Assembly: GCA_027422505.1 (NCBI GenBank)
Contig: JAPQWV010000017.1
Coordinates: forward strand, 11,843,501-11,907,500
DNA: 64,000 nucleotides
Direction: 5' to 3'
From: Craterostigma plantagineum
Lineage: Eukaryota > Streptophyta > Magnoliopsida > Lamiales > Linderniaceae
Position numbers and translations under genes: made by a program
Shown here: positions 53,679 through 64,000 of the stretch, piece after piece
Layout of the letters: every line of letters starts with the position of its first letter
Position numbering within the stretch: position 1 is the first letter of the stretch
The notes under the pieces: generated by a model
Seen by the model: only the letters and a program-made list of their open reading frames with translations
What the model was told of the DNA's origin: nothing
The model's database searches: none

Positions 53679-56437
53679 TTTAATACCCGTAAATTTAATA
53701 TGGGATTAGTGCCTAATTATTTTTGTAATGTTCGAAATTAATGAAGTTAATTTTTGGACAAACCCGATTTTTCGAAAGCGAGCCGAAAATATTAATTGGG
53801 CCCAAGAGCCAAATAAAATATTTTGGGCCAAAGAAGAAATAGCAAAGCCCGAAATTGTTAAGGATGGCCAAAATGAGAAATGATCCAAATAAATAAATAT
53901 GTTCAAGTCCATAACAAATAATAGTTAGTGAATTAATATGACCCATGTAGGAATTTTATGTTGGCCCAAATAGGATAGGATAAGAATGAACTTGCTTAAT
54001 GGCTAAGGAAAGCAACGTGAGTGGTACCTCACCACCTTGAAATCCATATATGAAAGCTATCATTTCCTAACCCCAAGTAACGAATACCAATAATAAACCA
54101 CAACGCAAAAAAAAAAATGAATAGGGAAGAAAGAAAAAAAAACTAGAAAAAGGAATATAAAAGCCAAGTAAAAAAAAGAGAGGTCACTTAGTGGGAGGGT
54201 AATACACGTGACAACTTGTCACCACCTTGTCACTTAGAATCAATTATAAGTTGCTTCATAAGTAAAACCCCATTTTGACGACATGAAACCAACGAAACCT
54301 AAAGAAAAAGAAAACCCTCAGTTTTACAAGTCATAAACTCAACGTGAAAAGCACAAGAAGATAAGGAAGAAAATCAAAGCCAAAGAAAGAAGGGTCGAGC
54401 TTAGGAGGTGAGAATTCTACTTAAAACTTTTATAAGCTTAGGTGTTTAGTGCTTGACGTGGTTTGGTGGAAGTTGGAGCAAAATAGGTGGCGGACGAAAC
54501 AAGAGACGTAGAATTTCGGCAAGCTCAACACCATAGTTCGTTTAAGTGCAACAAAGGAGGCAAAGGAAGAAGTAAAGAGCCGTGAAGGACAACGAGCTTA
54601 CCCGATTTTCAACATAGAAGATCTACTCCAAATTTAGCTAAGGAGGTTAGGTAGGTGGTTTTTAACCCCTACAACCCGTTTTTGAGTCCCGAAAAATGTT
54701 AGAATTCGGAAGAAAAGTCTTCCGGATTTAAGAAATATTTTCTCATGAATTTTTGGTACTTTCGTGATGCTCTTAACGTACTTTAATGTGTATCGGAACT
54801 CAATATATGAGTTCTTGAGTGATTATGTTATATTGATGTGTTTCGTGGTGATGATTATATGAAACATATGTTTTCGAAAGAACTGTAGCATTTATGAAGT
54901 TTGAAAATACGAGGTATGAACAGTTAGGTTTCGGGCAATTATAGTTTTCGGGCGATTTTGAGTTTCGATCGATTTTAAGTTCACGGATCGTTTTAAGTTG
55001 CGAGTTATGTTTGAAGTAGAATTTTCAAAAGAATATGAATCGGCCGAATTGATTTAGGGTCGCGATAGTTTGTCGCGGGCCCAAAGGTTTTCGATCTGTG
55101 AGTAAACAGGCGCTTCGCGGGCTGGAACGATTTGCGAGTCATGAGATAGCGCCGGGCCGACTTTGAGTTCTCGCGGGCTGACCTCACTTTCGGGGGTGAT
55201 TCATGTGAGTGGTGTCAGGTTTCTCGAGAGCTTAAATCGGGCTTCGCGGATCAGGCAACTTCGCGAATGCGGCGAAAGTCTTTCGCGAATTCGAGCGATG
55301 GCTCGAAAGTTTCTCGGGTTGACCAACATTTCAAATTGGGTTTTTCGCGAATTAGATTTGGACTTTGACCAACAGTTTTAATTTTGGTCATTTGCCCTAT
55401 TTTAGGCCCAAATATTTTATATAAAATTATTTTCAGCCCAAATCAGTTTTAAATTAAAATAGTTTCATAATTTGACTAGGATTTTCGGGTCAACCCATAT
55501 TTTTATATTTAAGATTATTTTTGGGATTTAAAAGGTTCGGCCTAGGTTGATAGTCGTACATGTTATGTGATACGTGTTACTTGTGAATGAGTTATGTGTG
55601 CACTTCACGACATGCACGTGAGAGGTGATGATATTGTATAAATACAGAGATGCCTTATGGTGTCGGACGAGTGGGGCAGAGTGACCGTTATTGGTCGTCC
55701 TGGTTAGACTCAATTGAGCACCTGGTGGGAGATAGGGTTAAAGACACCTGTCTACTCGGGATTGAGCCACCCGAGGTGTATACTACCGGATATATATTTG
55801 GCTCAGTGACGGCAGACAGATGTGAGATTCCTGTCTACTCGGGTTTAGTGATACACTACTCGAGGCTTTACACCGTCGGGTTGAGATTGTGTGCGGAAGG
55901 AGCGACCCGGCACGGCCGGCGTGGGCTACCACATGGTTTATGGAGTACTTTGCCATTCCGCGTGTGGGTGCTGAGTCTAGCCTAGGGTCCTGATATGTTG
56001 AGATGTGTCATAGGTTTGAGCCTGCATTTTATTTTGAGGTGAGGATTTGGGATTGGGTTGAGTGCACGCACACATTTCATGTTTTTACTACCACCTACTG
56101 GGCAATTGTTTAGGGTTTTACTTTTCAGGTGAGACTGAGCCCGACACCGATGCGATGGGTGTCAGGTGACCTTTAGGCTGGCTGGCGGCGGTGACTTCAC
56201 GGGCTTTTGAGGGCGGCGCAGTACATGGGACGCGACCTGTGGAATGGCGTAGTATAGTGGAGTCGGGTTTGATCTTTGGGGCATCGACCTGATGTGTTTA
56301 TGTGACGTTGTTTAGTAAACCCGATATTACAATATACATGTGTAATAATTCTTTAAAAGTTTTTGTCGAACGGGTCTTACGCGACTTACGTTGCGAAGAT
56401 CAACCAAATTATTTAATTAGGAGGTAGGGTCGCCACA
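53679..56437 (+). repeat. Tekay-type 3' LTR, 2759 bp
   Basis: A GGGGAGGAT polypurine tract precedes TTTAATACCCGTAAATTTAA, where TT replaces the expected TG. It ends GTAGGGTCGCCACA at 56437. Conserved LTR landmarks of the minus-strand family are present in reverse: the hairpin repeats (55735-55900) and the 'gtgacttcacgggcttttga' block (about 56190). 54940-55380 is an array of TCGCGGG, TTTCGCGAA and CGGGC motifs. The right edge abuts another LTR piece in inverted orientation. Confidence 0.85.
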
Positions 56438-58516
56438 TTTCAATCCCGAGGTGGTTTCATACGTCACGCGGACGCTTCACACTGGTAGCCGATTCCGAGG
56501 TTGCCAATACCAGAGTTACCCTTGGTGTCGCTTATTCCCTCTGCTCGCATCCTCCAGGTTTTGCGTTCCGCCTCGAGGGCATTCGCCCAAATATCATGTC
56601 TTGCCATGAACATGTCATTTCTTCAAATCGGCGACATAGAAGTCACTATGGTAGCATAAAAGAGCCGTGACTCAACCGTGAGTCGACATCAGATGCCAAT
56701 AATCGCAAATATGCATCGCTCTAAGGCGATCTTATATCATGCACGCTCTCATGTCCTGTGATTCATGCTAATCTTGCGTGCATATGATTATGTCGTAAAT
56801 GTGCATGTCATGTTATTACGTATCGTAAAATCACGTATAGTTACAGAAGCACGTAGACATATAGTTCATGCACATACAATTTTATGTGTTGTAGTTGGGA
56901 TTTCCACTTACCTGTACTCCGTAGATTATTTGCTACTGGATTGATGAAATTCCTATTTCTCGATCCTTTAAACAAAAGTTACCATGTCAGTATACTACCT
57001 AAATTATTTGAATATCTAGCTCTCGTATTTCCTAAATATTGAAATATCGGGTTTGGAACCGTATTACATAAATAGTCGTCTTAAAGGAATTCCCTAAGTT
57101 AAGTCAAACCCGTGAAATAATTTAAATCCTAATAGTTTAGCTTAGCTCAATTCGTGAGATTAATATTTCACTAGCTCTATCTTAATTCGCCAAGTCCACA
57201 TAATGCATAATATTATTATTTTATTCCCACACTTTGCAAATTCTACCCCTTTCTATTTTCGCGAATTCATTAACCCTTATTTATAGATTCGTGAATTGTC
57301 TTAATTCGTGAAGCTCATTACAGGATTTGTAAAGTGCACCTAATTCGCCAAGTAAATACCCCTGACAATTCGCCACTTACCGCCCCTATCAATTCGCCAA
57401 GTTCTCAATATTCTAGCATGTTCACTCTCAATTAGCTAACCTATATCATTCGTAAAGCTCACATTTTGCAATTCCTTGCATGATTTATAATTGTGAAGTT
57501 AGATTAATTCACACACTCACTTAGCCACGTGGTGCTGTTCTCCTCGCAATTCGCAAAGTAAGATACCTTATTGACTCGTGAAACTTCCAATTTGTAAAGT
57601 TCTCTTCTCGACCCAATCAGGATTAAACACTAGACACTCTAGCACTTTCGATCAAAAACCCCATTTTCCTCAAGAACAATTTGAACATCCTATGAACTTT
57701 GAATATTTTTCAAACCCTTCAAGAACCGGTTGAATATTTTAAGAGCTTCATAAAATTGATCTATGTTTTATTCTACTGAAATTCAAACGTAATAAAACTG
57801 GATTATACTCTAATTATTTCAAAAACCCTCGTGGACTAACTTATCTCTAATTATATTCAGACTTTCGTACCCTATGATTCGTAGACTTTGTTAATATAAA
57901 AATAAAAAAATGAAGTTATAGGAAGAAAATTATACCTATTCTAAGCCTTGGTTGGGATCTCTGTAAGACTTCTTCCTTTCTTTCTATTTGTGTTTTCGTT
58001 AGTTCTTTCTTAATGATATGTAAATTCTTCTTCTTATCCCACTTGGTGTTTGGGTGTGATAATATAAATGACATCAACCCCTTTTTGCTTAGTTCTTATC
58101 TTACCTTAAGTAACACTTATTATTTTATTATTGTACTACATACATTTCCTTATAGCTAAGAAATCGAACTCTATGATAATACTATATCCTAGCTCCATGT
58201 AACACTATTATAATAATATTATATAGATTTCCCTCTTCGTTAAGCTATCAAAATTCATGTCTAATTCTAAGTTTCGATGGTCATATATACTTGCTAAATT
58301 CTTATAATACTATTATAACAATTCGCATTCACATATATAAGTCTCTAAGTCTAAAAATATGTTCCTATTTCATATTTCAAATAAGTTTTTTTCTAAGTAT
58401 CGACTCAATTATCTTATTAGCACATAATCAAATAAATACGTAATATGCAGTCATGTAAACACATAATATGCATGCGAATTTATTGGCCGGCTTACTAACG
58501 GGACTCGGGTATTACA
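56438..58516 (-). repeat. Tekay-type LTR fragment, minus strand
   Basis: On the minus strand it starts TGTAATACCCGAGTCCCG (58516). The block 'tatgtgttgtagttgggatt' (about 56892) matches 'tatgtgttgtaggtgagaat' of the LTR at 5069-7471 in the same relative position. It holds an array of AATTCGCCAAGT, TTCGCGAATTC and TTCGTGAA motifs (57180-57620). Its other end is lost at 56438, so it is truncated. No pol of its own is adjacent. Confidence 0.7.
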
Positions 58517-59058
58517 CTTTTTCAATTTCTATTATCGTTTTCCCCAGAGAGAACATCTGGTTGATGATACCCATGAATCTGGCGTACATCTGGCTGATCG
58601 TCTCAGCGGGTTCCATAGAGAACAACTCATACTTGTAGGTGAGAAGAGCGATTCTCTCATGTACCACTCTGGTAGTGCCTTCGTGGGTTACTTGCAGCAT
58701 GTTCCACATATCTTTTGCAGTCTCACAAGAGCTGATGCGGTTGTACTCTTCTTTTTTAGTGCACATGCGATCAAGTTCTCTGCTTTTGCAGTTCGAGAGA
58801 GACCTTGTTTCTCAATAGTAGTGTACTCAGTAGGAATTTCGGTGGTCCCATCAGTTTTTGCCGGGGGACTGTAGGGTCTAGTCCTGACCACTCCCAGAGG
58901 TCGTAGTCAACAGCGATTAAGAACTCTTCCATCCTATTCTTCCAGATAGCGTAGTTGGTACCATCGAACAGTAGGGGCCTGGTATGTGACCGACCTTCTG
59001 CAAACACATCAAAACTCAAAGAAGCCATTAGTCTTTTACTCAGGCTTGTCAGGCCCAT
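58517..59058 (-). pseudogene. Copia gag fragment (family 3, UBN2-like)
   Basis: Minus-strand pieces in three frames: MASLSFDVFAEGRSHTRPLL then FDGTNYAIWKNRMEEFLIAV (59028-58900), LIACALKKK in a second frame, and EEYNRISSCETAKDMWNMLQ then VTHEGTTRVVHERIALLTYK and YELFSM (58766-58512). This is the classical Copia capsid domain. At least two frameshifts. It is cut at 58516 by an LTR and has no downstream pol here. Confidence 0.8.
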
Positions 59059-59069
59059 CGTATGAGTAA

Positions 59070-59880
59070 CCTCTGTAGACTATAAGATGTAATTGTGCTT
59101 TGATTTTATTAGTTGTCTTCAATGTTTGGGGCTTTTATTGTATTAGTCCATAGTTTAGGACTAGTTTGATATATATACCAAGTCTGTTTGGTATAAATAG
59201 CATTGTAATCATTGGGCTTAATAGAGAAAGTTTTAGAATTTGATCTGAAGGGCCGACGAACTCAATCCTAGAGAGAGAAATAACAAACACTTTCTCACAC
59301 TAGAAGATTCTCTCTCGTGTTCTTCATAGAAAGGTTTTCTATCGAAATTCAATTCAACAATTCTAATAGATTATCTTAGAATTCTTACCTAGGATCGTAG
59401 AGTTGATAATCTTGGGAACTAACAATTTGATCTGAATTGTTAGATTTAGATCGAAATTCAATTCTGAAAAGTTTTCGATCGCTCGAAGAACTTTTTGGCG
59501 CGAAACCAAAATTTCGGTCTAAAGGCTCAATTCTATGATTATGTGATTTGATTTTGATCTCTATGTGCTCGCAATAGTGTTAGAAATCACTTGTGATTCG
59601 ATCGGTATCAGATTTCAATTCAAATTTGACTGAATTTAGATTCGGTTAGAAATTACTGTTTGCGATTGAATATTATGAACTCGTACTGATTTTGCTCAAA
59701 TTGGCCATACTTTGCTTCATAACATTTTTAATCGTCTGTTCGCGTGTGATTAGCTGATAGATTCGAGCTATTACCTGCAATTTCACTGACTAATTTGCTG
59801 TTTTTGCTTGAATCTGTGTTAAAATCGTATTCTGTATTTCATTGCTTATTTTCAATTTTTCTCGCTAGACTTTCAATCGG
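59070..59880 (+). repeat. Probable Copia LTR end and start of leader (family 2)
   Basis: It has promoter-like features (see 59193) and a pyrimidine/purine-rich 5' leader (about 59260-59340). It precedes the motif-rich leader and gag of Copia family 2. The LTR boundaries cannot be fixed: there is no second LTR in the window and no clear primer-binding site. Confidence 0.4.
59193..59200 (+). promoter_or_regulatory. TATA box in the probable Copia LTR
   Basis: TATAAATA in the context TTTGGTATAAATAGC, followed within about 60-100 bases by a leader-like region rich in GAGAGAGA and TTCTC. A plausible core promoter of the plus-strand element. Confidence 0.5.
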
Positions 59881-60345
59881 ATTTAATTTCTCGATCGAAA
59901 ACTCCGTGCGAAAAATTTTTAGTTAGAATACGAATTAGGTACTAAAGTCGCTGCTGTAAAGAGCGATTAACGCCGAAAATTTCTCGAGCATTATTTTAGC
60001 GAGAATCTTTTTCAACGAGAGTCATTTTGATTTTACGTGCGTACATTTTTTCTCTCGAAAAACATTTTCTGTTTGACCAAGCGAAAAATCATTTGAGCTC
60101 GTAAAACTTTTTCGATCAATCAATTTATTTTGACTCGGTGAGAAACTTACTAACAGTACTGTCTCTTAACGTTCGAGATAAATCCATGCACTGAAAAAAT
60201 TTCCCGACCGAAAGATTTGTAGCAATTATTTTCGCTCGAAAATTTTTCCGCTACTCATCACACGAAAATAGTTGCACATTTACTTCGAAGATTATTTTTT
60301 ATCAAACTTTAAAGATTGAATCAAAAACAATTCTCGATCATTGTC
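59880..60345 (+). repeat. Copia family 2 leader with TTTTTCGA/TCGAAAA motifs
   Basis: Homologous to 40484-39985 on the other strand. It contains TTTCTCGATCGAAAACT, TTTCTCGAGCATT, TTTTCGCTCGAAAATTTTT and similar short self-complementary motifs. It is followed by a deleted gag. Confidence 0.75.
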
Positions 60346-62160
60346 GAATCAAACGCTACTAACATTCTTACGGCCTACGACTCATTTAGAGAAAAATAAG
60401 AGAATAGCTTACATGATCTCTATCAGAGATATCTCACACTTCTCAATGAGATGAGAAAAATAGAAATCTCCAAGATAAACATGGGGACCAACATTCGTTT
60501 TCTATCCTCTCTGCACTCGGAATGGAAAAAGATATCCACTCAAATCAGACAAAACAAAGACCTTGCACAACACGAGGAAGATCTAAGCGAGATACAGAAG
60601 GAGCAGAAGGGGAAACAGATCGAAGATACAGTTGCCCTAGTGTCAGAGAAGCGGAGATCACGTAAAGAAAAATTCATTAGGCCTCCTACCCCTTTAGAGT
60701 CGGAAGACGAATCTAACTCAGATGTCGAGCCAAATAACAAAGCGCTGGGAAAGCAGTTAGCTCTATTTAGAAAGATGATGAGCAAGCAGTACTTCAAGAA
60801 GAAATCCTCATCATTGGCCAAACGACTTCGGACTCAAGATCAAAGAACAAAGAACGTGCACCCGAGACTTTCGAAGTCAAGAATACCAAAGAGCCAAACA
60901 AATGCTTTAACTGCGGCAAGCCCGGTCACTACGCCCGAGAGTGCACTCCCCCGAAGAAGATGGATGCCAACTACTACTCCAAGAAGCTTCAACTCACTAA
61001 GCAAAAGGAAGTTGGAGTAGCCCTTATGGCTGAACAAGACCACTGGCTCGAGGATACGTCTAGTTCTGACGAGGAGAATCACGACCTAATGGCCCGCCTG
61101 ACTAGAACTAAGATGCCGAAACCTCCAACCAGACGGACGATGACCAAGCATCTGAATCTTCACAGGAGGTAGTCTCTCCGTCCACATTATTGACCATGTT
61201 AGAATCGTATCAATCAAATTGCGCTAACATGAACGTGAGCAGAAAAGTGTAAAGGAAGTAAAGAAGAAACTATCTAAGTCTCTAGAGAGAATAGCTAGTC
61301 TCGAGCTAGAACTTAGAAGCTCTAGTGCAAAAATAGAAGAACTAACTAAGAGCTTGAAAATTAGTGAGACAACGAATCCTCCGATAGAGCAACATAGTTT
61401 AAAAGTTAAGAAACTAGAAGACAGGCTAGAGAATAACTATAATTGCTTGGTTAGGAATCTCAACGAGAAAGCTAGCCACAATTGTAGATTAACAGATGCT
61501 ACTGCTAACGTCACTAACTTAGAAGCCCAACTAGATAAATCCAATAATAAAGTTAGTGAACTTGCTAATGAATTGATACCTGTAAAACCGCCAACCTGAC
61601 GGTGGAAAATAACTATGCTCTCTTAGGCGAAGAACGTAATAAGTTATATGCCAAAATTAGAAAGTAGACGATCTTCTTACGAGATGGGGACAAACTGAAC
61701 AGACTATGTTTCTAAATCAACCCAAGGATATAGAATTCTATCCAATAGAGGCTTAGGTTTCACTATGCGTGCTGAAGAAGAAAGAAGCATACAATGTAAA
61801 ATACATGGGTTTAGGCGTAACATCTCTTATGAACGTTACTATAGCAGACGACTTAGGTGCTTTAGAATTAGCTAAGAGAGGAGCCACACTTAGGGCCCAG
61901 ATTTACAAAGACTTAAATGATAGTTACAAATCTAGCAAAATAGCCTTGATGCGTGACTGTTATATAGTCAAACCTCCTGATCCTCAACTTGAAACTACGG
62001 AAGCAAACAGTTACATTCTGAAAATTCTCTCTACAAACCTCCTATCGTGAAATAGATAGAGGAATTACAAGCTACATTAGAAAAAGAAAGAGAGGATTTT
62101 GAAGCGGAAAAAAAATTCCTAAAGGAGATAGAAAATCTCAAAGCTTCTTCTGTTGGGGAT
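60345..62160 (+). pseudogene. Copia gag, 5'-deleted (family 2)
   Basis: It begins in NILTAYDSF (about 60363) without the first part of Gag, reads MRKIEISKINMGTNIRFLSS (60451 on), has a zinc knuckle CFNCGKPGHYAREC at 60903-60944 in a different frame, then DHWLEDTSSSDEENHDLMAR, and a long coiled coil: 61200-61600 and 61770-62150 (LEKEREDFEAEKKFLKEIEN at the end). Several stops and frameshifts. The layout equals the Gag of the complete Copia at 27437-24773. It is cut near 62160 by another LTR-like block; there is no protease or pol. Confidence 0.8.
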
Positions 62161-64000
62161 GTGACGGTAGATAAATAAATCCCATATATCGTGAGTTTAG
62201 TCACCGATTCTCATGGGATGAGAGAGGGGCACCGGTGAGCTATTATCCTTCGATAATAAATTAGTCCATAAGTCTTAGACCTCAGTAGAGTGATTGAGTG
62301 TCGATCATGACTTATTTGTTAACGACTCTAATATGGTTGTGCCACCATTCGCTTGGGAAGCGGGAGGTCGTGACATTGGTATAAGTTGAATCAATGAATG
62401 AACTTGTACTTGGACACAACTCATAATCGACGATCACATGGGCCTTATTGTTAGTTTAGGTAGCGTCAATGATCGATCGATTGACTATAGTAGTGTGCGT
62501 GGACCTTAGACCAAAGGGTCTTTGATGGAGTTGACTTCGGTGTCTTGACTTGTCACAAGTTTGCTAGGCCCGCCTTGTTCGAACACGACATGAGTCGGCG
62601 GGCGATATGCGGTCTTGACAACGAAGGGTAACTGCCGTGCTTAGACTATCGCGAGGGATTCACTGTCTCGTTCATAATCGGGATGTGTGTCCTATGCGTA
62701 TTTGGGGACGAGAAATTACGAAGTCTTCGGCCGAAGCTATAAACTGACCCACGTGGGACGTGGAGGGCAGTTTAGTAATTTTGCTAGTCACGAATTCATC
62801 ATAGAGTCGAGTTTAGTAAGTTTGACGTAACCACGACTCTTAATCGACCGGCACATTTGTGAAGGGTCTATACGTACGATGATAATCAATAGTCGGTTCA
62901 TAGATCGAAGATCGTACTCAACACGGGATCTATTCGGTACTGTGGGATTGGCAAGGCGCTTACTGAATTCTTGGATTCCTCCCTTGCCGGGTTGAGACAA
63001 ACCAAGAGAGTCAGGCTTAAAAATGATCACTGTGATAGTGCATAACTAATATGAGATGTAAATTGATTTAACGGTCTTAGAGACGTTAATAAAAACATTG
63101 AATACAAGTTTTAGAAACTGCATTTATATGGACGTAAAGTCACGGAACGAAGTGATGAAGAATGAGTCATAAATAGGGTTCACAATGACGAACAACGCTC
63201 GTCACGGTCATGAAGCCTGTCTGCAAAGAAGCAGCAGCTTCAAAAATTGATATCTCACAATCTAGAACTCGGATTGAGAATCCCTTTAATTCTAATCAAT
63301 ACTGGTGAGTCTTTACTATATGGCTAACATTTCAGGGCAATCGGACATCGTTTACCCTCAATCTGAGAAAAATACAAAACTGTCGCAATGCTGTCAAAGG
63401 CGTCACGGCCGTGAACGTCTTGCACGTGGCCGTGACGACCGGCTGTGGGCGAGCCATAGGCTGCCCGACAGTGTCACGGCCGTGATACTTATAGCCGAGG
63501 CCGTGAAAGCCTACAGGCTATAGTCACGGCCATGACAGTGGCCGTGACGAACGGCAGAAGATGGCCAATGATGATTCATGGCCGTGACAGGCCGGGCGAG
63601 GCCGTGAACGCACATCAAAATGTCATTTTCTTGGCCAAACCTAACCCAATTTCTTTTGTTGTTCTTTTGTTATTATTGTGGGACAATATCTAGTTATTAG
63701 ATGATATAATTCCAAAGAAATAATGCAAAGATGAGTCATGTAGCACATGATCTCATTTGATTGAGCTTAGAGTCATTTTCTAAGTTGAAAATGGACATTT
63801 ATTAATATTTCTTGGAGAAAATTCGTCCATAACAATTGACGTCTTTCTCACACTATCTTAGATATTTTAGAGAGAAGCTAGAGCATTTGGGGCTGTTCTT
63901 GAGAAAACCCTAAGTGTTTGTGAGTTTTAGAAATCACACACACATACTATCTTTACACAACTATTCTTCACTTCATCTAGCCATCATTGGGGAGCTGAAG
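62161..64000 (+). repeat. LTR-like sequence with GGCCGTGAC palindromes, open to the right
   Basis: No coding frame is convincing. 62260-62780 has the look of a large plant LTR ('gtgtcgatcatgactta', 'aggcccgccttgttcgaaca', 'gacatgagtcggcg'). 63240-63610 matches 2580-2860 in order. 63830-63990 resembles an LTR end/leader ('gagaaaaccctaagtgtttg', CACACACACATA). The block runs off the window, so class and ends are not fixed. Confidence 0.45.
63402..63608. repeat. Second set of palindrome plus half-site cassettes
   Basis: GTCACGGCCGTGA(A/T) at 63402-63415 and 63473-63486, GTCACGGCCATGAC at 63523-63536 and TCATGGCCGTGAC at 63576-63588, each followed by GGCCGTGA(C/A) at 63428, 63499, 63540 and 63600. 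Four cassettes again, as at 2451-2851, but with single-base decay and one shortened spacer. Confidence 0.85.

Overview
The window is plant nuclear DNA, almost certainly from a flowering plant and probably a eudicot. It is gene-poor and consists almost wholly of nested, mostly decayed transposable elements. Evidence for this: chromodomain Ty3 (Tekay-like), Athila-like and Copia pol genes with plant-type motifs, a Helitron, a small MULE-like element, a plastid 16S fragment, and about 8 kb of mitochondrial-looking DNA. I found no intact host gene, no nuclear tRNA gene and no CRISPR array. The species cannot be named from the sequence. || Layout. 1-1466: unassigned, with a doubtful exon-like stretch. 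1467-2215: piece of a Tekay-type LTR. About 2222-3790: LTR-like DNA carrying regular GTCACGGCCGTGAC palindromes. 4036-33484: the core nest. Its oldest layer is a plus-strand relic of the extra 3' ORF (here called aORF) of a Copia element, seen at 4036-5068, 10625-11468 and 31309-33425. A minus-strand Tekay element inserted into it with target duplication TGAGT, then rearranged by a tandem duplication with an exact 6400-bp offset, leaving LTR (5069-7471), part of pol (7505-10624), a second copy of the flank (10625-11468), and a solo LTR (11469-13589 plus 31193-31308). A Helitron (13590-31192, minus strand) sits in that solo LTR exactly between A and T, and carries pieces of an oxysterol-binding-protein-related gene. 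Inside the Helitron is a complete 13.57-kb Copia element (15188-28754, minus strand, 295-bp LTRs, target duplication CTTTG) with Gag, Pol and the same type of aORF. A 320-bp MULE-like MITE with a 9-bp target duplication sits in the aORF relic at 31541-31860. || 33485-39004: Athila-like pol, 3' region and LTR start (plus), interrupted by a plastid 16S rRNA fragment lodged in an AT microsatellite. 39021-40484: gag and leader of another Copia family (minus). 40485-41320: Tekay-type LTR piece. 41320-49250: probable mitochondrial DNA. 49300-51290: third aORF copy and start of its LTR. 51300-56437: truncated Tekay pol and 3' LTR (plus). 56438-58516: Tekay-type LTR piece (minus). 58517-59058: Copia gag (minus). 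59070-62160: LTR, leader and deleted gag of a Copia family (plus). 62161-64000: LTR-like sequence with a second set of GGCCGTGAC palindromes. || The pieces do not form a cellular pathway; they record successive insertion and decay. Most noteworthy are the datable nest with reconstructable empty sites, the gene-capturing Helitron, the three-copy conserved aORF domain, a possible antisense transcription unit for a 57-residue membrane protein inside the youngest Copia, duplicated internal polypurine tracts in that Copia, and the repeated appearance of short CpG-containing self-complementary motif arrays in the non-coding parts of unrelated retroelement families.
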